Assembly (NCBI RefSeq): GCF_019453995.1
Contig: NZ_CP075587.1
Span: 310,001 to 374,000 of the forward strand
Direction of reading: 5' to 3'
DNA: 64,000 nt
Source of the DNA: Candidatus Rhabdochlamydia oedothoracis
Lineage (GTDB): Bacteria > Chlamydiota > Chlamydiia > Chlamydiales > Rhabdochlamydiaceae
The notes under the pieces are model-generated. The model did no database searches. It was not told the origin of the DNA and saw only the letters and a list, made by a program, of their open reading frames with translations. A program made the position numbers and the translations under genes. Shown here in pieces: positions 27,266-37,885 of this stretch (within the stretch, counting starts at the first letter, position 1; each line of letters opens with the position of its first letter).

Positions 27266-27293
27266 ATAGTGTCTATTAGTAAGTAGCTAGGTC

Positions 27294-27859
27294 GAGGCAA
27301 AGTATTGTAGAAAAAAGGACTCGTTTAGGAGACTGGGAACTAGATACAGTCATAGGGGCAGGACATAAAGGCGTAATTGTATCAATGGTAGAAAGAACTT
27401 CCAAGCTAAATTAAGCTCGCCAAAGTTTCTCATAAAACTGCAGAGGAAGTAAGTCAAGCGTTAATTGAACAACTTAAACCTATCGAAGATTTTGTATACA
27501 CATTAACAGCAGATAACGGAAAAGAATTTGCCTATCACCAAATGGTTAGTTTCGAGCTAGAGACAGACTTCTACTTTGCAACGCCCTACCATTCTTGGGA
27601 AAGAGGCTTAAATGAGCATACAAACGGACTAGTTAGGCAATATTTTCCTAAAACACAAAGCTTTTTAGATACGACTTCCAAGGATATGGAAAGGGTGGAA
27701 ACTTATACTAAATAACAGACCTAGAAAGGCTCTCAACTTCGAAACTCCACTAGAAGTGTTTAGGAGATTATCTACAAACATGCTATGCTCGGGTGCACAA
27801 TAGATGTTTTTTCAAGTATTTATATGTTCTTTTTTGTGTACTTCGAGGTTGAAAGGGCC
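27294..27859 (+). pseudogene. IS30 3' half, frameshifted
   Basis: Matches the last half of the IS30 transposase and its terminus (GGTTGAAAGGGCC ending at 27859). Single-base insertions near 27412 and 27705 break the frame, and the 5' half is absent. It is a degenerate fifth IS30 remnant. Confidence 0.85.
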
Positions 27860-28028
27860 AATCTTAAAAAGGTCGAAGACTTTTCACTCTAATTTCGTTT
27901 GAAAATAGAATGAAATTATTTAAGTTTTCAATCTGACTTTATAAGCGTATGTTATTGCATATTAAATAGGTGTGTTTCTTTTTTTAATTAAAGTGTCTAT
28001 TTGCGAATAGAAATTTTGAGGCTTTTGA

Positions 28029-28058
28029 TTGAGAAAATCTATAGCATTCAGATAGTAT
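28029..28058 (+). promoter_or_regulatory. Candidate promoter of the suf operon
   Basis: TTGAGA at 28029-28034 and TAGTAT at 28053-28058, separated by 18 bases, lie about 24 bases before the sufB ATG, with AGGAAA as ribosome site. Seen by eye only. Confidence 0.4.
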
Positions 28059-28081
28059 AGAAGGAATTTTATAGGAAATAT

Positions 28082-29521
28082 ATGTCGACCCAGCAACTTA
28101 TGGAAGAGCGCTCAGAATATAAATTTGGTTTTACAACCTCAATTGAAACAGAAAGTTTTTCAAAAGGACTATCAGAGGATACGGTTCGCGCTATTTCAGC
28201 AAAAAAAGAAGAACCCGCTTTTTTACTAGAATTTCGTTTACAAGCGTTTGCCAAATGGAAGCAAATGAAAGAACCAAAGTGGGGAAATTTACGTTATACA
28301 CCGATTGATTATCAAGATATTTCTTATTATTCTGCGCCTAAAAAAAAGCAATCTTTAAATGGTTTAGATGAAGTAGATCCTGAAATTTTAAAAACATTTG
28401 CAAAGTTAGGTATTCCTTTAGATGAGCAGAAAAGACTAGCTAATGTGGCTGTAGATGTTGTCTTTGATTCTGTTTCTTTGGGGACTACTTTTCATAAAGC
28501 TTTAGTAGAATCAGGTGTGATCTTATGTTCGATTTCAGAAGCGATAAAACTTTATCCAGAATTGGTAGAAAGGTATCTGGGAAGTGTTGTTCCGATTGGA
28601 GATAACTTTTTTGCAGCGCTTAATTCAGCTGTGTTCTCAGACGGCTCTTTTGTGTACGTTCCTAAAGGTGTGCGCTCTCCTATTGAATTATCTACCTATT
28701 TTCGCATAAATGACCGAGAAAGCGGACAGTTTGAAAGAACGTTAATTCTTGCTGAAGAAAGTTCTTACGTAAGTTACTTAGAGGGATGTACAGCCCCTGC
28801 TTTTAATAAAAATCAATTACATGCAGCAGTCGTTGAATTGGTTGCCATGGATTATGCGGAAATTAAATATTCTACAGTGCAGAATTGGTACTCAGGAGAT
28901 CCTAAGACAGGGCTTGGAGGGATCTATAACTTTGTTACTAAAAGAGGGCGGTGTCAAGGGGTCAACTCAAAAATTTGTTGGACACAGGTAGAAGCTGGCG
29001 CTGCAATTACATGGAAATATCCAAGCTGTATTCTACAAGGAGATAACTCAGTTGGAGAATTTTATTCGGTAGCTCTGACCAATGGCATGATGCAAGCAGA
29101 TACCGGTACGAAAATGATTCATCTAGGTAAAAACACACGATCTACAATCATATCTAAAGGAATTTCAGCGGATAAATCCCATAATACATACCGCGGTCTT
29201 GTTAAAATTGCTCCTCGTGCGGAAGGAGCTCGTAATTATACGCAATGTGATTCAATGTTAATTGGCAATCAATGTTCTGCTAATACCTTTCCTTATATCG
29301 AAATAGCTAATGAAACAGCCCAATTAGAACACGAGGCTTCTACTTCAAAAATGAATGAGGAGCAACTATTTTATTTAGAAACCAGGGGGATTTCTCGAGA
29401 AGATGCGATTAATTTAATCGTTAATGGATTTTGCAAAAAAGTCATTCAGGAATTACCTCTAGAGTTTGCTGTTGAAGCACAAAAATTATTAACTTTAAAA
29501 TTAGAGAATTCTGTTGGATAG
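28082..29521 (+). CDS. sufB: Fe-S cluster scaffold subunit SufB
   Basis: Core of the SufBC2D scaffold that assembles Fe-S clusters. 479 residues. Recognisable features are [14 protein letters not shown] near 120, [21 protein letters not shown] near 195 (read in two halves), [10 protein letters not shown] near 236, and the C-terminal [19 protein letters not shown] with the conserved Cys and His region upstream ([12 protein letters not shown]). First gene of sufBCDS. Confidence 0.96.
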   Translation: MSTQQLMEERSEYKFGFTTSIETESFSKGLSEDTVRAISAKKEEPAFLLEFRLQAFAKWKQMKEPKWGNLRYTPIDYQDISYYSAPKKKQSLNGLDEVDPEILKTFAKLGIPLDEQKRLANVAVDVVFDSVSLGTTFHKALVESGVILCSISEAIKLYPELVERYLGSVVPIGDNFFAALNSAVFSDGSFVYVPKGVRSPIELSTYFRINDRESGQFERTLILAEESSYVSYLEGCTAPAFNKNQLHAAVVELVAMDYAEIKYSTVQNWYSGDPKTGLGGIYNFVTKRGRCQGVNSKICWTQVEAGAAITWKYPSCILQGDNSVGEFYSVALTNGMMQADTGTKMIHLGKNTRSTIISKGISADKSHNTYRGLVKIAPRAEGARNYTQCDSMLIGNQCSANTFPYIEIANETAQLEHEASTSKMNEEQLFYLETRGISREDAINLIVNGFCKKVIQELPLEFAVEAQKLLTLKLENSVG

Positions 29522-29522
29522 C

Positions 29523-30260
29523 ATGTTAGAAATTAAACAATTACAAGCAGCCGTTGCAGGAAAAACTATCTTAAAAGGACTGAATTTACAGATAAACCCT
29601 GGAGAAATTCATGCAGTTATGGGGCCAAATGGCGCTGGCAAGTCTACTTTAGCAAAAATTTTAGCAGGAGACCCCTCTTATGATATCACTGCAGGAGATC
29701 TCATTTTCGAAGGGAAGAGTTTATTGGAATTAAGCGCGCATGAAAGAGCTCATTTAGGAATATTTCTAGGATTTCAATATCCTGTAGAGATTACAGGAGT
29801 TTCTAATTTTCAATTCCTACATGCAGCTTATAATGCAAAGCGCAAGGCACAGCTGCTAGAATCTCTATCTGAAGAGGCATTTAATGAAATTATGCAAGAA
29901 AAAATGCAGCTTGTGGAAGTGAAAAGCGAATTTAAATCGCGGAGCATTAACGAGGGATTTTCAGGTGGAGAAAAAAAGAAAAATGAGATCCTGCAGATGG
30001 CTGTTTTAGAACCAAAACTTGCTATTCTTGATGAAACCGATTCTGGGTTGGATATTGATGCTATGAAAGTGGTTGCCAAAGGCATTCAAAGCGCTTTAAA
30101 ACCAGATTCAAGTTTACTGTTAATAACCCATTATCAACGCTTACTCGATTATATTAAACCTCATTTTGTTCATGTTGTTTTAGATGGGGTAATTGTAAAA
30201 TCAGGCTCAGCTGTCCTTGCATTAGAACTGGAGAAAAAAGGATATGACTGGCTTAACTAA
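29523..30260 (+). CDS. sufC: Fe-S assembly ATPase SufC
   Basis: ABC-type ATPase that drives SufB/SufD remodelling. Walker [10 protein letters not shown] near residue 37, signature loop [14 protein letters not shown] near 146, Walker [13 protein letters not shown] near 165, and H-loop [11 protein letters not shown] start at ATG 29523, directly after the sufB stop; a TTG at 29514 would add three residues. It overlaps sufD by 17 bases. 245 residues, normal length. Confidence 0.96.
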   Translation: MLEIKQLQAAVAGKTILKGLNLQINPGEIHAVMGPNGAGKSTLAKILAGDPSYDITAGDLIFEGKSLLELSAHERAHLGIFLGFQYPVEITGVSNFQFLHAAYNAKRKAQLLESLSEEAFNEIMQEKMQLVEVKSEFKSRSINEGFSGGEKKKNEILQMAVLEPKLAILDETDSGLDIDAMKVVAKGIQSALKPDSSLLLITHYQRLLDYIKPHFVHVVLDGVIVKSGSAVLALELEKKGYDWLN

Positions 30261-31536
30261 ACAAGAGCAGCCTCTGCTTTTACAACATTTAGAAGCACAG
30301 TTTGAAAAACTTAAAACAGCAGATGCTCTCAGCTTTTACCGTCAGCTAGCATGGAAAAAATTTCAAGAACTAGGAATACCAAATCGTACTCAGGATGCGT
30401 TTAGATATGTTTCTTTATATGATTTATCTGCTGTAGCAATCGATCAGGCAAGCGATAGCCCTAAAGTAGATAAAGAGCAGTTTGAATCAGAGATTCTTCC
30501 GGAAAGCAAACACAGCTATCTTGTCTTTATTAACGGTTGTTTTGATTCTGAATTAAGCAATTTTTCAGCGCTGCCTCCTCAAATCAAGATTTTGTCTTTA
30601 TCGGAAGCAATGCTTTCCCATAAAGCCTTTTTACAACATCATCTTCAACAGCAAATTCAAAGAGAACAAGATTCTTTTGCCGCTTTAAATTTAGCGCTGC
30701 ACTCTAGTGGTTTATTTGTTTACATTCCTCCAAAAATTGTAGTAAACACACCTATTCAATGTTTACAAATTGTAACAGAAAAGTCTCTTTTTATAACGCC
30801 TCGTATGCAAATTGTAGCAGGAGCCCATACGCAGACAAAGTGGGTCTTTTCTTGTTTGGATCACAAAAGCAATACCTACTTAAGTTTGCCTCTATTAGAT
30901 TTTGCATTGGAAGAGAAAGCAGAGGTTTTTGCGCATTCTGTAGAATATCATAGAGAGTATAGGTGGCAGTTTTCTTCTTTAAGAGCTATTTTAAAAAAAA
31001 ATGCCTCTTTTCATGCAATGCATTTGAGCGCAGGCGGCAAAGTGTCTAGAATAAATGCGCATATTTACTTAAAAGAAAAAGAGAGTAAAACCCAGCTAAA
31101 GGGCCTTCTTAATCTCTGTGGAAAAGCTACTTCACATTGTCATTTAACCATTGAGCATAAAGCACCAGATACGAGTTCTTTGCAACACTTTAAGGGGATC
31201 TTAAATGATTTTAGCCGGTCGAGTTTTGAAGGGAAAATTAAAGTGGACTCTGAAGCACAAGGAACGCGGGCTTATCAATTAAATAACAACTTGCTTTTAA
31301 GTTGCGGAGCAATTGCTAATAGTAAACCTAATCTAGAGATTTTTGCAGATGATGTGAAAGCCTCTCATGGTGCTACAGTTTCTCAATTGAATAGAGATCA
31401 GCTCTTTTATTTAGAGACAAGAGGTTTGAGTCCTACAGAAGCTAAAGAGATGCTTCTTAGCGCTTATGTCCAAGAAATTATCCAAGAAATCCCTTACCGC
31501 TCTTTAATAGAGCAAATTTTGAGAGAAATGTTTTGA
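30244..31536 (+). CDS. sufD: Fe-S assembly subunit SufD
   Basis: Partner of SufB in the scaffold complex. 430 residues. The N-terminal helical part ([20 protein letters not shown]) is followed by the beta-helix domain and the family's C-terminal motif, [20 protein letters not shown]. It shares the LFYLETRG end with SufB, as expected of paralogues. It overlaps sufC by 17 bases and sufS by 4. Confidence 0.94.
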   Translation: MTGLTKQEQPLLLQHLEAQFEKLKTADALSFYRQLAWKKFQELGIPNRTQDAFRYVSLYDLSAVAIDQASDSPKVDKEQFESEILPESKHSYLVFINGCFDSELSNFSALPPQIKILSLSEAMLSHKAFLQHHLQQQIQREQDSFAALNLALHSSGLFVYIPPKIVVNTPIQCLQIVTEKSLFITPRMQIVAGAHTQTKWVFSCLDHKSNTYLSLPLLDFALEEKAEVFAHSVEYHREYRWQFSSLRAILKKNASFHAMHLSAGGKVSRINAHIYLKEKESKTQLKGLLNLCGKATSHCHLTIEHKAPDTSSLQHFKGILNDFSRSSFEGKIKVDSEAQGTRAYQLNNNLLLSCGAIANSKPNLEIFADDVKASHGATVSQLNRDQLFYLETRGLSPTEAKEMLLSAYVQEIIQEIPYRSLIEQILREMF

Positions 31537-32774
31537 ACCAGGAATTTAATGTTTGGAAAATACGTCAAGATTTTCCTATGCTAAGTCAGTTAATGTATGG
31601 CCGTCCTTTTATTTACTTAGACTCAGCAGCTACAACTCAGAAGCCGCAGATTGTAATTAATGCAATATCCGATTTTTATACAAACAGTTATGCAACGGTG
31701 AATCGTTCTGTTTATGATTTTGCAAGTAAAGCAAGTGCTTATTACAATATTGTTCGCCGAAAAATTAAACGTTTTTTTAATGCTGCTTTTGTTGAGGAGA
31801 TTATATTTACAAAAAGCACAACGGAATCCATTAATCTTGTTGCCCACTGCTTGAGTAAACTCTGTTTACAACCAGGTGATGAAGTGCTTATTTCTGAAAT
31901 GGAACATCATTCCAATATTATTCCTTGGTATATGTGCTGCAAAGAAAGAGGAGCTCAGCTTAAAGTAGTCCCTGTAAGTGAATCTGGAGAGTTAATTTTT
32001 GAAGAATTCCAAAAACTGCTTTCCAATAAGACCAAAATTGTAAGCATTGTACATATGTCAAATGTTTTAGGTACCGTTAATCCTATTGAAGAAATTGTTA
32101 GAGAAGCTCATGCAAAAGGTGCTAAAGTAGTTGTCGATGGAGCTCAAAGCGCACCTCACATGCTAATCGATGTGCAAAAGTTAGGGGTAGATTTCTATGC
32201 TTTTTCAGCACATAAAATGTATGGTCCAACAGGATTAGGGGTATTATACGGCAAGCGTTCTTTATTAGAAATGATGCCTCCCTATCAAGGGGGAGGAGAT
32301 ATGATTGATGAAGTAGCATTTGATAGAGTCACTTATCAAGAACCTCCTTTAAAATTTGAAGCGGGAACCCCCATGATTGCAGAAGTTGTAGGTTTAGGCG
32401 CAGCTATAGATTATATAGAATCGATAGATCAAAAACTAATTACTATATGGGAAAAAGATCTACTGGAATATGCAACACAGCAGCTCAATCGAATTAAAGG
32501 ATTGAAAATTATTGGTATAGCTCAGCAAAAAGGGCCTATTGTAAGCTTTTCTATTGATGGATTTCATCCTCTTGATTTAGCCACATTGCTTGATTTAAGA
32601 GGGATTGCAATAAGAACAGGGCATTTGTGTGCCCAGCCTATCTTAAAGCGTTATCATTTAAGCTCTTTATTAAGAATCTCCTTAGCTTTTTACAATACTT
32701 TTGAGGAAATTGATTTTTTTATCCATGCTTTAAAAGAATGTCTTCTATTGCTAAAACCTGAAATTTCTTACTAA
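31533..32774 (+). CDS. sufS: Cysteine desulfurase SufS
   Basis: PLP enzyme that supplies sulfur for the Suf system. FIYLDSAATTQKP near residue 31, EMEHHSNIIPW near 125, VVDGAQSAPHM near 205, the PLP-lysine in YAFSAHKMYGPTG near 225, and the catalytic Cys in RTGHLCAQPIL near 363. It begins with TTG at 31533 inside the sufD stop (TTGA overlap), because the next ATG would remove conserved sequence. No sufE/sufU lies here, so the sulfur shuttle must be elsewhere. Confidence 0.94.
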   Translation: MNQEFNVWKIRQDFPMLSQLMYGRPFIYLDSAATTQKPQIVINAISDFYTNSYATVNRSVYDFASKASAYYNIVRRKIKRFFNAAFVEEIIFTKSTTESINLVAHCLSKLCLQPGDEVLISEMEHHSNIIPWYMCCKERGAQLKVVPVSESGELIFEEFQKLLSNKTKIVSIVHMSNVLGTVNPIEEIVREAHAKGAKVVVDGAQSAPHMLIDVQKLGVDFYAFSAHKMYGPTGLGVLYGKRSLLEMMPPYQGGGDMIDEVAFDRVTYQEPPLKFEAGTPMIAEVVGLGAAIDYIESIDQKLITIWEKDLLEYATQQLNRIKGLKIIGIAQQKGPIVSFSIDGFHPLDLATLLDLRGIAIRTGHLCAQPILKRYHLSSLLRISLAFYNTFEEIDFFIHALKECLLLLKPEISY

Positions 32775-33329
32775 CTAAAAACAAATAGATAGTTTTAAAT
32801 TTTATTTTCTGTTAGCTTTTTATTATCTATTTTAAACAATTTTTTCTTTTATGAGTATAATTACCGACTATCCTTTAGGGGTAAAAACTATTTTTAATTC
32901 TAAGATCCTGTTTAAAATCTTTTCAAAAGTAGAGCAATAAAAGCAAGAACCACCATATTCAGGCTTGTATGTAGTTTTCTTTCGCAATTTTTTCATAGCC
33001 TGCGACATTTTTCTATCCACGCAAAAGAACGCTCTACAACCCATCTTTTGGGAATAACTGTAAAAGTATGAAGTGTATTTCTTTTGGCTATTTCTACTAT
33101 ACATCCTAATATCTCCTGCACGCTCTTTGCAAATTTTTCTCCAGAATATCCTCCATCTGCTAAAACATTTTTTACACCGAACAAATGGTTTTTATGTAGT
33201 GAAAATGCTTCTATACACCCATTTCTGTCAGTGATATTAGCGGCGGTAATGTGAATCGCATGAGGAAGCCCTTGGGTATCGACTGCTATATGTCTTTTTA
33301 TTCCTAATATTTTTTTCCCTGCATCATAT

Positions 33330-34469
33330 AGTCTTTTCAAGTTTGAAGTGCACAGAAGAATTAAAAAAAGAATAGGCAGGCGATGAAAGAATCTCTATTG
33401 TGATTTTTAACAATCAAACACAAGGAGAGACCTTGCCTAAAGGCTACCATCACCTAACCTATGACCAAAGATGTCAGATTTATATTTTAAAAGCTAGAGG
33501 AGATACATCTAGCTCAATAGCAAACATTCTAAAAGTTCATCATAGCACTATTAGTAGGGAACTTAAGAGAAATAAAGGGCAACGAGGATACCGTCATCAG
33601 CAAGCTCAAGAAAAAGCATTTCTTAGAAAAAATTCTCAGCCCAATAAAAAAATGACTCCTCAAATAGTTACCCGTATTGAAGAAAAAATCAAGTTGCAAT
33701 GGAGCCCTATACAAATATCCGGATGGCTTAAAAGACATGGTAAAGAACATGTTAGTCATGAGACCATCTATAATCATATCTGGAAAGATAAACGACAGGG
33801 AGGACAGCTTTATAGAGAGCTCCGTCATCGAGGGAAAAAATATAACAAGCAGAGAAAGGGAGCTTCTGGAAGAGGGAACATGCCTGGTCGTATAGATATT
33901 AAGCAACGGCCTTGTATTGTAGAAAAAAAGACTCGTTTAGGAGACTGGGAACTAGATACAGTCATAGGGGCAGGACATAAAGGCGTAATTGTATCAATGG
34001 TAGAAAGAACTTCCAAGCTAACTAAGCTCGCCAAAGTTTCTCATAAAACTGCAGAGGAAGTAAGTCAAGCGTTAATTGAACAACTTAAACCTATCAAAGA
34101 TTTTGTACACACATTAACAGCAGACAACGGAAAAGAATTTGCCTATCACCAAATGGTTAGTTTCGAGCTAGAGACAGACTTCTACTTTGCAACGCCCTAC
34201 CATTCTTGGGAAAGAGGCTTAAATGAGCATACAAACGGACTAGTTAGGCAATATTTTCCTAAAACACAAAGCTTTTTAGATACGACTTCCAAGGATATAG
34301 AAAGGGTGGAAACTTTACTAAATAACAGACCTAGAAAGGCTCTCAACTTCGAAACTCCACTAGAAGTGTTTACGAGATTATCTACAAACATGCTATGCTC
34401 GGGTGCACAATAGATGTTTTTTCAAGTATTTATATGTTCTTTTTTGTGCACTTCAAGGTTGAAAGGGCC
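33330..34469 (+). mobile_element. IS30-family element, copy 3 (intact, 1140 bp)
   Basis: Inserted in the IS5 copy; the target triplet TAT is duplicated at 33327-33329 and 34470-34472, while other IS5 copies have it once. Same length as copy 1. Confidence 0.93.
33400..34413 (+). CDS. IS30-family transposase
   Basis: Identical in translation to the transposase at 8423-9436: N-terminal helix-turn-helix, then a DDE domain with GDWELDTVIG, LTADNGKEF and SWERGLNEHTNG. Start GTG at 33400. Complete; likely functional. Confidence 0.95.
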   Translation: MIFNNQTQGETLPKGYHHLTYDQRCQIYILKARGDTSSSIANILKVHHSTISRELKRNKGQRGYRHQQAQEKAFLRKNSQPNKKMTPQIVTRIEEKIKLQWSPIQISGWLKRHGKEHVSHETIYNHIWKDKRQGGQLYRELRHRGKKYNKQRKGASGRGNMPGRIDIKQRPCIVEKKTRLGDWELDTVIGAGHKGVIVSMVERTSKLTKLAKVSHKTAEEVSQALIEQLKPIKDFVHTLTADNGKEFAYHQMVSFELETDFYFATPYHSWERGLNEHTNGLVRQYFPKTQSFLDTTSKDIERVETLLNNRPRKALNFETPLEVFTRLSTNMLCSGAQ

Positions 34470-34666
34470 TATCCTTTCTTCTCCGCTGTATCAGTATTTT
34501 TAACACTTTGAGCATCAATAATTACAAAGCTTGTTTTCTCTTTCCGACCTCGCCAACCAATTTTTTTTAAAACTATTTCAAGAATACTCTTAGAATTTTT
34601 ATCATCTTTTTTATTCCAAAGATGGAAATAATAATAACATAATTCCCATTTAGGATATTCTATGGG

Positions 34667-34870
34667 CAGGGCTTACGCATGAAGAATTTCCTTTGCACCT
34701 ACTAGATCTAATAAATAATCTTTACGACATGATGCAATGAAGCGCCGTTTACGTAAACTGAATAGATGAAGAATGAATGAATCCTTCCATTTTATACTCC
34801 TTATGAAAAAGGAGCCAGAATCATTTTTTATCTCTCAATTATCAAGCAAAATCTTCATGCGTTGGCCCTG
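34667..34870. repeat. 204-bp MITE with 10-bp target duplication
   Basis: Terminal repeats of 19 bases (CAGGGCTTACGCATGAAGA at 34667-34685, and CAGGGCCAACGCATGAAGA on the other strand at 34852-34870, two mismatches). It sits inside an IS5 copy, flanked by ATTCTATGGG at 34657-34666 and 34871-34880. The other IS5 copies (for example near 47574) carry this decamer once, giving an empty site. It encodes no protein. Confidence 0.88.
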
Positions 34871-35086
34871 ATTCTATGGGTAACATACGCCACTGGCAAC
34901 CACTTTTTAAAATGTACAAAATTCCACAAAAAATATCATATAGATCAACTCTTCGTGGACGTGTTTTTTTGCGTGTAGACTCAAGTATTAGATGGATTTT
35001 GCTAAATTGTTTACGAGAAATATCGCTTGGATAAGAGCGGGTCATAACTACCTCCAAAGGTTTTATGAAAACTATCATTACTACTA

Positions 35087-35224
35087 TATACTAGTTTGAT
35101 TTCAAATTAAGAATTGCATAAATAGGTTTTTTTGAAAAAACTGCTCTATCTTGCAAGGAGATGTTATTTTTTGTATAAAAATGTTTATACATTCAAACTC
35201 TTAATTTAAATGCAAACGAGTATA
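35087..35224. repeat. 138-bp MITE-like unit related to an IS630 end
   Basis: Inverted ends TATACTAGTTTGATTTCAAA and TATACTCGTTTGCATTTAAA (other strand), both continuing into ATTAAGA. They match the right end of the IS630 element at 60026-61157 (TATACTCGTTTGTTTTTAAA). Non-coding interior, TA at the borders. It lies at the junction of two oppositely oriented IS5 fragments. Confidence 0.65.
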
Positions 35225-35317
35225 CTTGAGTCTACACGCAAAAAAACACGTCCACGACCTGAATATGATGGTTCTCGCTTTTATTGCTCTACTTTTGAAA
35301 AGATTTTAAACAGGATC
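35225..35317 (+). mobile_element. IS5-type (group 1) internally deleted fragment
   Basis: Begins inside the IS5 transposase start region (ACTTGAGTCTACACGC), jumps after about 35 bases to the extreme 3' end and closes with AAAGATTTTAAACAGGATC at 35317. Only 93 bases are left. Confidence 0.75.
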
Positions 35318-35322
35318 TAAGA

Positions 35323-35617
35323 AGAGACTAAAGGCGTTAGAAGCAAAAGCAGCTCAAGATCACTATTTAGGCAAAAAGTGTATCATAGTCTAGAAGAACT
35401 GCAAATGGATGTGGATAAATGGCTAAAAGAGTACAATGAAGAGCGAGTCCATTCTGTGAAATATTGTTATGGGAAGACACCATGGCAAACCTTTCAGGAT
35501 GCAAAGCATCTAGCACAAATGAAAATGCTAGATACATTATACCAAGTTGACACTAGACCTCTTTCAAAACCCATTAACATAGCTCCAGATTATAAATGCC
35601 CGCAATTAGATTGAAGC
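35323..35617 (+). pseudogene. IS481-type transposase 3' fragment
   Basis: A short piece coding for [12 protein letters not shown] (35326-35370), then after a break the C-terminal [20 protein letters not shown] and [14 protein letters not shown]. It matches the degenerate copy at 17623-18261 but lacks its 5' part and catalytic core. Confidence 0.75.
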
Positions 35618-36418
35618 AAAGACCAAACCTTTTTCGTCTATTTCTATAACGATCAGCTAAAATTTTGAATCGCTTAAGCAGACCAATAGCATTTTCATTA
35701 ATTACACGTTCTTTGGAAAGGAATTGATTATTTTTTTTGTCTTGTTTTGTTAAAGGATTTTTCTTGCTTCTTCTTTTAGGCATTTGGGTTTTAGCATGAA
35801 GCTTTTTAAGTCCTAGATACCCTCCATCTGTTAGAAGGTTTATTTCGGAATGAAACTTGATTTTAGAATCCTTAAATATCCTAAAATCATGTCTTCTACC
35901 TTTGGAAAAAAAGGTACAAATAATCTTTTTTGTGTCCTTGCTCATTACAAGCTGCGTCTTTAAGGTGTGCCTTTTCTTCTTCCCTGAGTAAAAATGTTTT
36001 TGTTTTTTTTAGGGCGCTCTATGGGTGTTTCTGTGGCATCTTCCATATCGCTTTTTAATAGCTCTTTACGTCCAGGCAGTGCAAATAGGGGATGTTTTAT
36101 CAGGGTGTATTCTACCCATTTTATTGTTTTATAAGCTGTACTTTCACTGATATTATAGCGCTGGCTTATGTGAAAATAGGTTCTATACTCTCTTAGATAC
36201 TCTAAGCTCATCAGTAACATGTCTTCTATTTTTAATTTATTGACGCGGCCTCCTCGGGCTTTTTTCTCTTTGTGACTTATCTCCAAAATCAAGCTCATTT
36301 GATCAAATGTGCTACGTTTTACTCCGGTTAATCTTCGGAATTTCTCGTTGTCTAAACTTTTTGCTTTTTCAAATTTCATCATGCCCTTACGTATTTTTAA
36401 GGGCATTATTTTATACAA
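35574..36418 (-). CDS. IS5-family (group 2) transposase made by -1 frameshift
   Basis: Two frames: 35960-36418 encodes the helix-turn-helix part (TGVKRSTFDQMSLILEIS, YNISESTAYKTIKWVE) and the first catalytic Asp (MEDATETPIERPK); 35574-35945 encodes the rest (LTDGGYLGLKKLH with Asp and SKERVINENAIGLLKRFKIL with Glu). The classical slippery heptamer A AAA AAC lies at the end of a run of eight As (+ strand 36001-36010). A -1 slip there gives QKHFYSGKKKRHTLKTQ, the family's expected linker. The gene thus seems able to make a full transposase. Confidence 0.75.
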
Positions 36419-36519
36419 GGGCTTTTTTATTTCCTAGTTTTGAAAGAGCTCTACTGTCAATGAAGTGCTGCCTGTCAACTCAAGTTCTGTCTAGGACAGA
36501 TTTTAAACAGGCGCTAAAG
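36419..36519. other. IS debris between the transposase and porin genes
   Basis: Contains a stub of the IS5-type (group 1) right end (ACAGATTTTAAACAGGCGC, about 36496-36514). Nothing else recognised. Confidence 0.4.
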
Positions 36520-36556
36520 AAAAAAACACCAGAATTTAAAGCTCTAGTGTTTTTTA
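36520..36556 (-). terminator. Hairpin terminator after the first porin gene
   Basis: A stem built on ACACYAGA/TCTGGTGT flanked by A-runs and T-runs on both sides, so it could act in both directions. It lies 11 bases after the porin stop codon. Confidence 0.6.
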
Positions 36557-36566
36557 AGGATTTTAG

Positions 36567-37601
36567 TTAGAAGTCAAGGTTTGCATGTAGTGTCCAGCCC
36601 TGGTAAGTTAAATCTCCTGATGAAGCTGAGATAAATAGACCTGGATTATATAAGAAACTTTGATGCAAATACACATGGTTTTCCCAGCCCAATTTCAATC
36701 CAAAGTGAAAGTCACAGAAGTTATAGTCCCAACCTAGTCCAAGTTGCAGATCTAGAATAGGTCTGCAAATATGGTAACTATCTACAAATGAATAAGCAAC
36801 AGTTCCAAATTCATTTACAATTTGTTTGATAGATCCATATTCAATAGCACCAGCTACATTTCCGTAAAGGCTAAATCCACCACAAAAACTCCACTGTGTG
36901 TTAAGCCCTGATTCGATTCCAATTCCCCACCATTTAACTTTTCTGTTACTTGTTTGGTTAATTGTAGGATCGGCTATTACTCCAGAATAAGATGCACGTA
37001 ACCTTTGGAGTAACCAATCAGATCTTAGCCCAAAGAAAGGTCGTAGTGTTACCCACTTGCTTACGAAAAACTCGCGACCTGTATTAAGGCTAAGTCGTTC
37101 AAGGCGATTATGGTAGTTTGCACTTGCAGTTGTAAAACCTACAAGAACGCTACTTAATACAAGGCCTGATTTTCTTAAAGCATTACCTTGAGCTGCTGTA
37201 GTATTACCTTGGCTACTGCTAATTAGATGTGTCCAAGAAAAATCTACATCCCAATTATCATGGGGCAGAGTATAATCCAGACCTATACGGAGTCCCCAAT
37301 TATATTTTTGTTTTATTCGATCATTTCCCAAAGGAAGAGTAAAAGTTACTGATTCTATAGCATAGACAAGAGCATCTTCTTGTAACTGCCAAAGCAAAGC
37401 ATCTGCAGATACTTGAAGATCCCATCCGTTTTTTCTTAAAGGCATTCCAGGGGGATTAAACGTTTCATTCGTTTTAAGACAGCAAAGGCAATTTTCTAGG
37501 TTATGCGTAGCACAATCGTTAATATCGGCATACGTAAAACTTGTTGCTAATAACATAGATGTAGCAATTATAGGCCACAACTTTTTCAAGTTCCATTGCA
37601 T
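36567..37601 (-). CDS. MOMP-like outer-membrane porin, cysteine-rich N-terminus
   Basis: 344 residues. Signal peptide (residues 1-25, ends FTYA), then a predicted beta-barrel ending in LDF, the terminal Phe of outer-membrane barrels. It is a paralogue of the next gene: both share MQWNLKK, GWDLQVSADALLWQL, FFVSKWVTLRPFFGLR and YNFCDFHFGLKLGWENHVY. It matches the MOMP-like porins of environmental chlamydiae. The first mature residues carry four cysteines (C-x7-C-x-CC, residues 29-40) where the paralogue has Ser, Arg, Asn and Ser, suggesting cross-linking through disulfides. Own terminator downstream. Confidence 0.78.
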   Translation of the reverse strand: MQWNLKKLWPIIATSMLLATSFTYADINDCATHNLENCLCCLKTNETFNPPGMPLRKNGWDLQVSADALLWQLQEDALVYAIESVTFTLPLGNDRIKQKYNWGLRIGLDYTLPHDNWDVDFSWTHLISSSQGNTTAAQGNALRKSGLVLSSVLVGFTTASANYHNRLERLSLNTGREFFVSKWVTLRPFFGLRSDWLLQRLRASYSGVIADPTINQTSNRKVKWWGIGIESGLNTQWSFCGGFSLYGNVAGAIEYGSIKQIVNEFGTVAYSFVDSYHICRPILDLQLGLGWDYNFCDFHFGLKLGWENHVYLHQSFLYNPGLFISASSGDLTYQGWTLHANLDF

Positions 37602-37811
37602 ATAAGATTCCTCTTGAGTTTAGATTATTTAATTTCAATAAACGACAATTACACCAGATACAAATGCATAACAAAATTTTTTCCAAAGAGTGCATTTGGA
37701 GCATTTTTATGGCTTAACTGTAATTCTTATTTTTAACGTATCAATATCCATCTTATATTAATAAAAATAGATTGCAACTTTTTTTTTGAAAAAACTTATA
37801 TCATTGAGAAT

Positions 37812-37867
37812 AAAAAAACACCAGTTTAAGTGAATAGGTTCACTTAATCCTGGTGTCTATTTTTTTG
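37812..37867 (-). terminator. Hairpin terminator after the second porin gene
   Basis: Long imperfect stem (ACACCAGTTTAAGTGAA paired with TTCACTTAATCCTGGTGT) with A-run before and T-run after, 19 bases past the stop codon. Strong and usable in both directions. Confidence 0.8.
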
Positions 37868-37885
37868 CGGCAGCAAACACTTCAC

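Larger units (their letters stand above)
32904..35080 (-). mobile_element. IS5-type (group 1) copy split by IS30 and a MITE
   Basis: The right end (complement of GATTTTAAACAGGATC) is at 32904. IS5 sequence runs to 33329, resumes at 34470 and stops at 34666, resumes again at 34881 and ends at 35080 without its last 40 or so bases. The transposase is therefore in pieces (32993-33340; 34842-35037). The frame has several differences from other copies and is not functional. Confidence 0.85.

Noticed and set aside
36567-37601. That the two porins form one transcript
   Set aside because: A strong hairpin terminator at 37812-37867 lies between them and each has its own conserved leader block.
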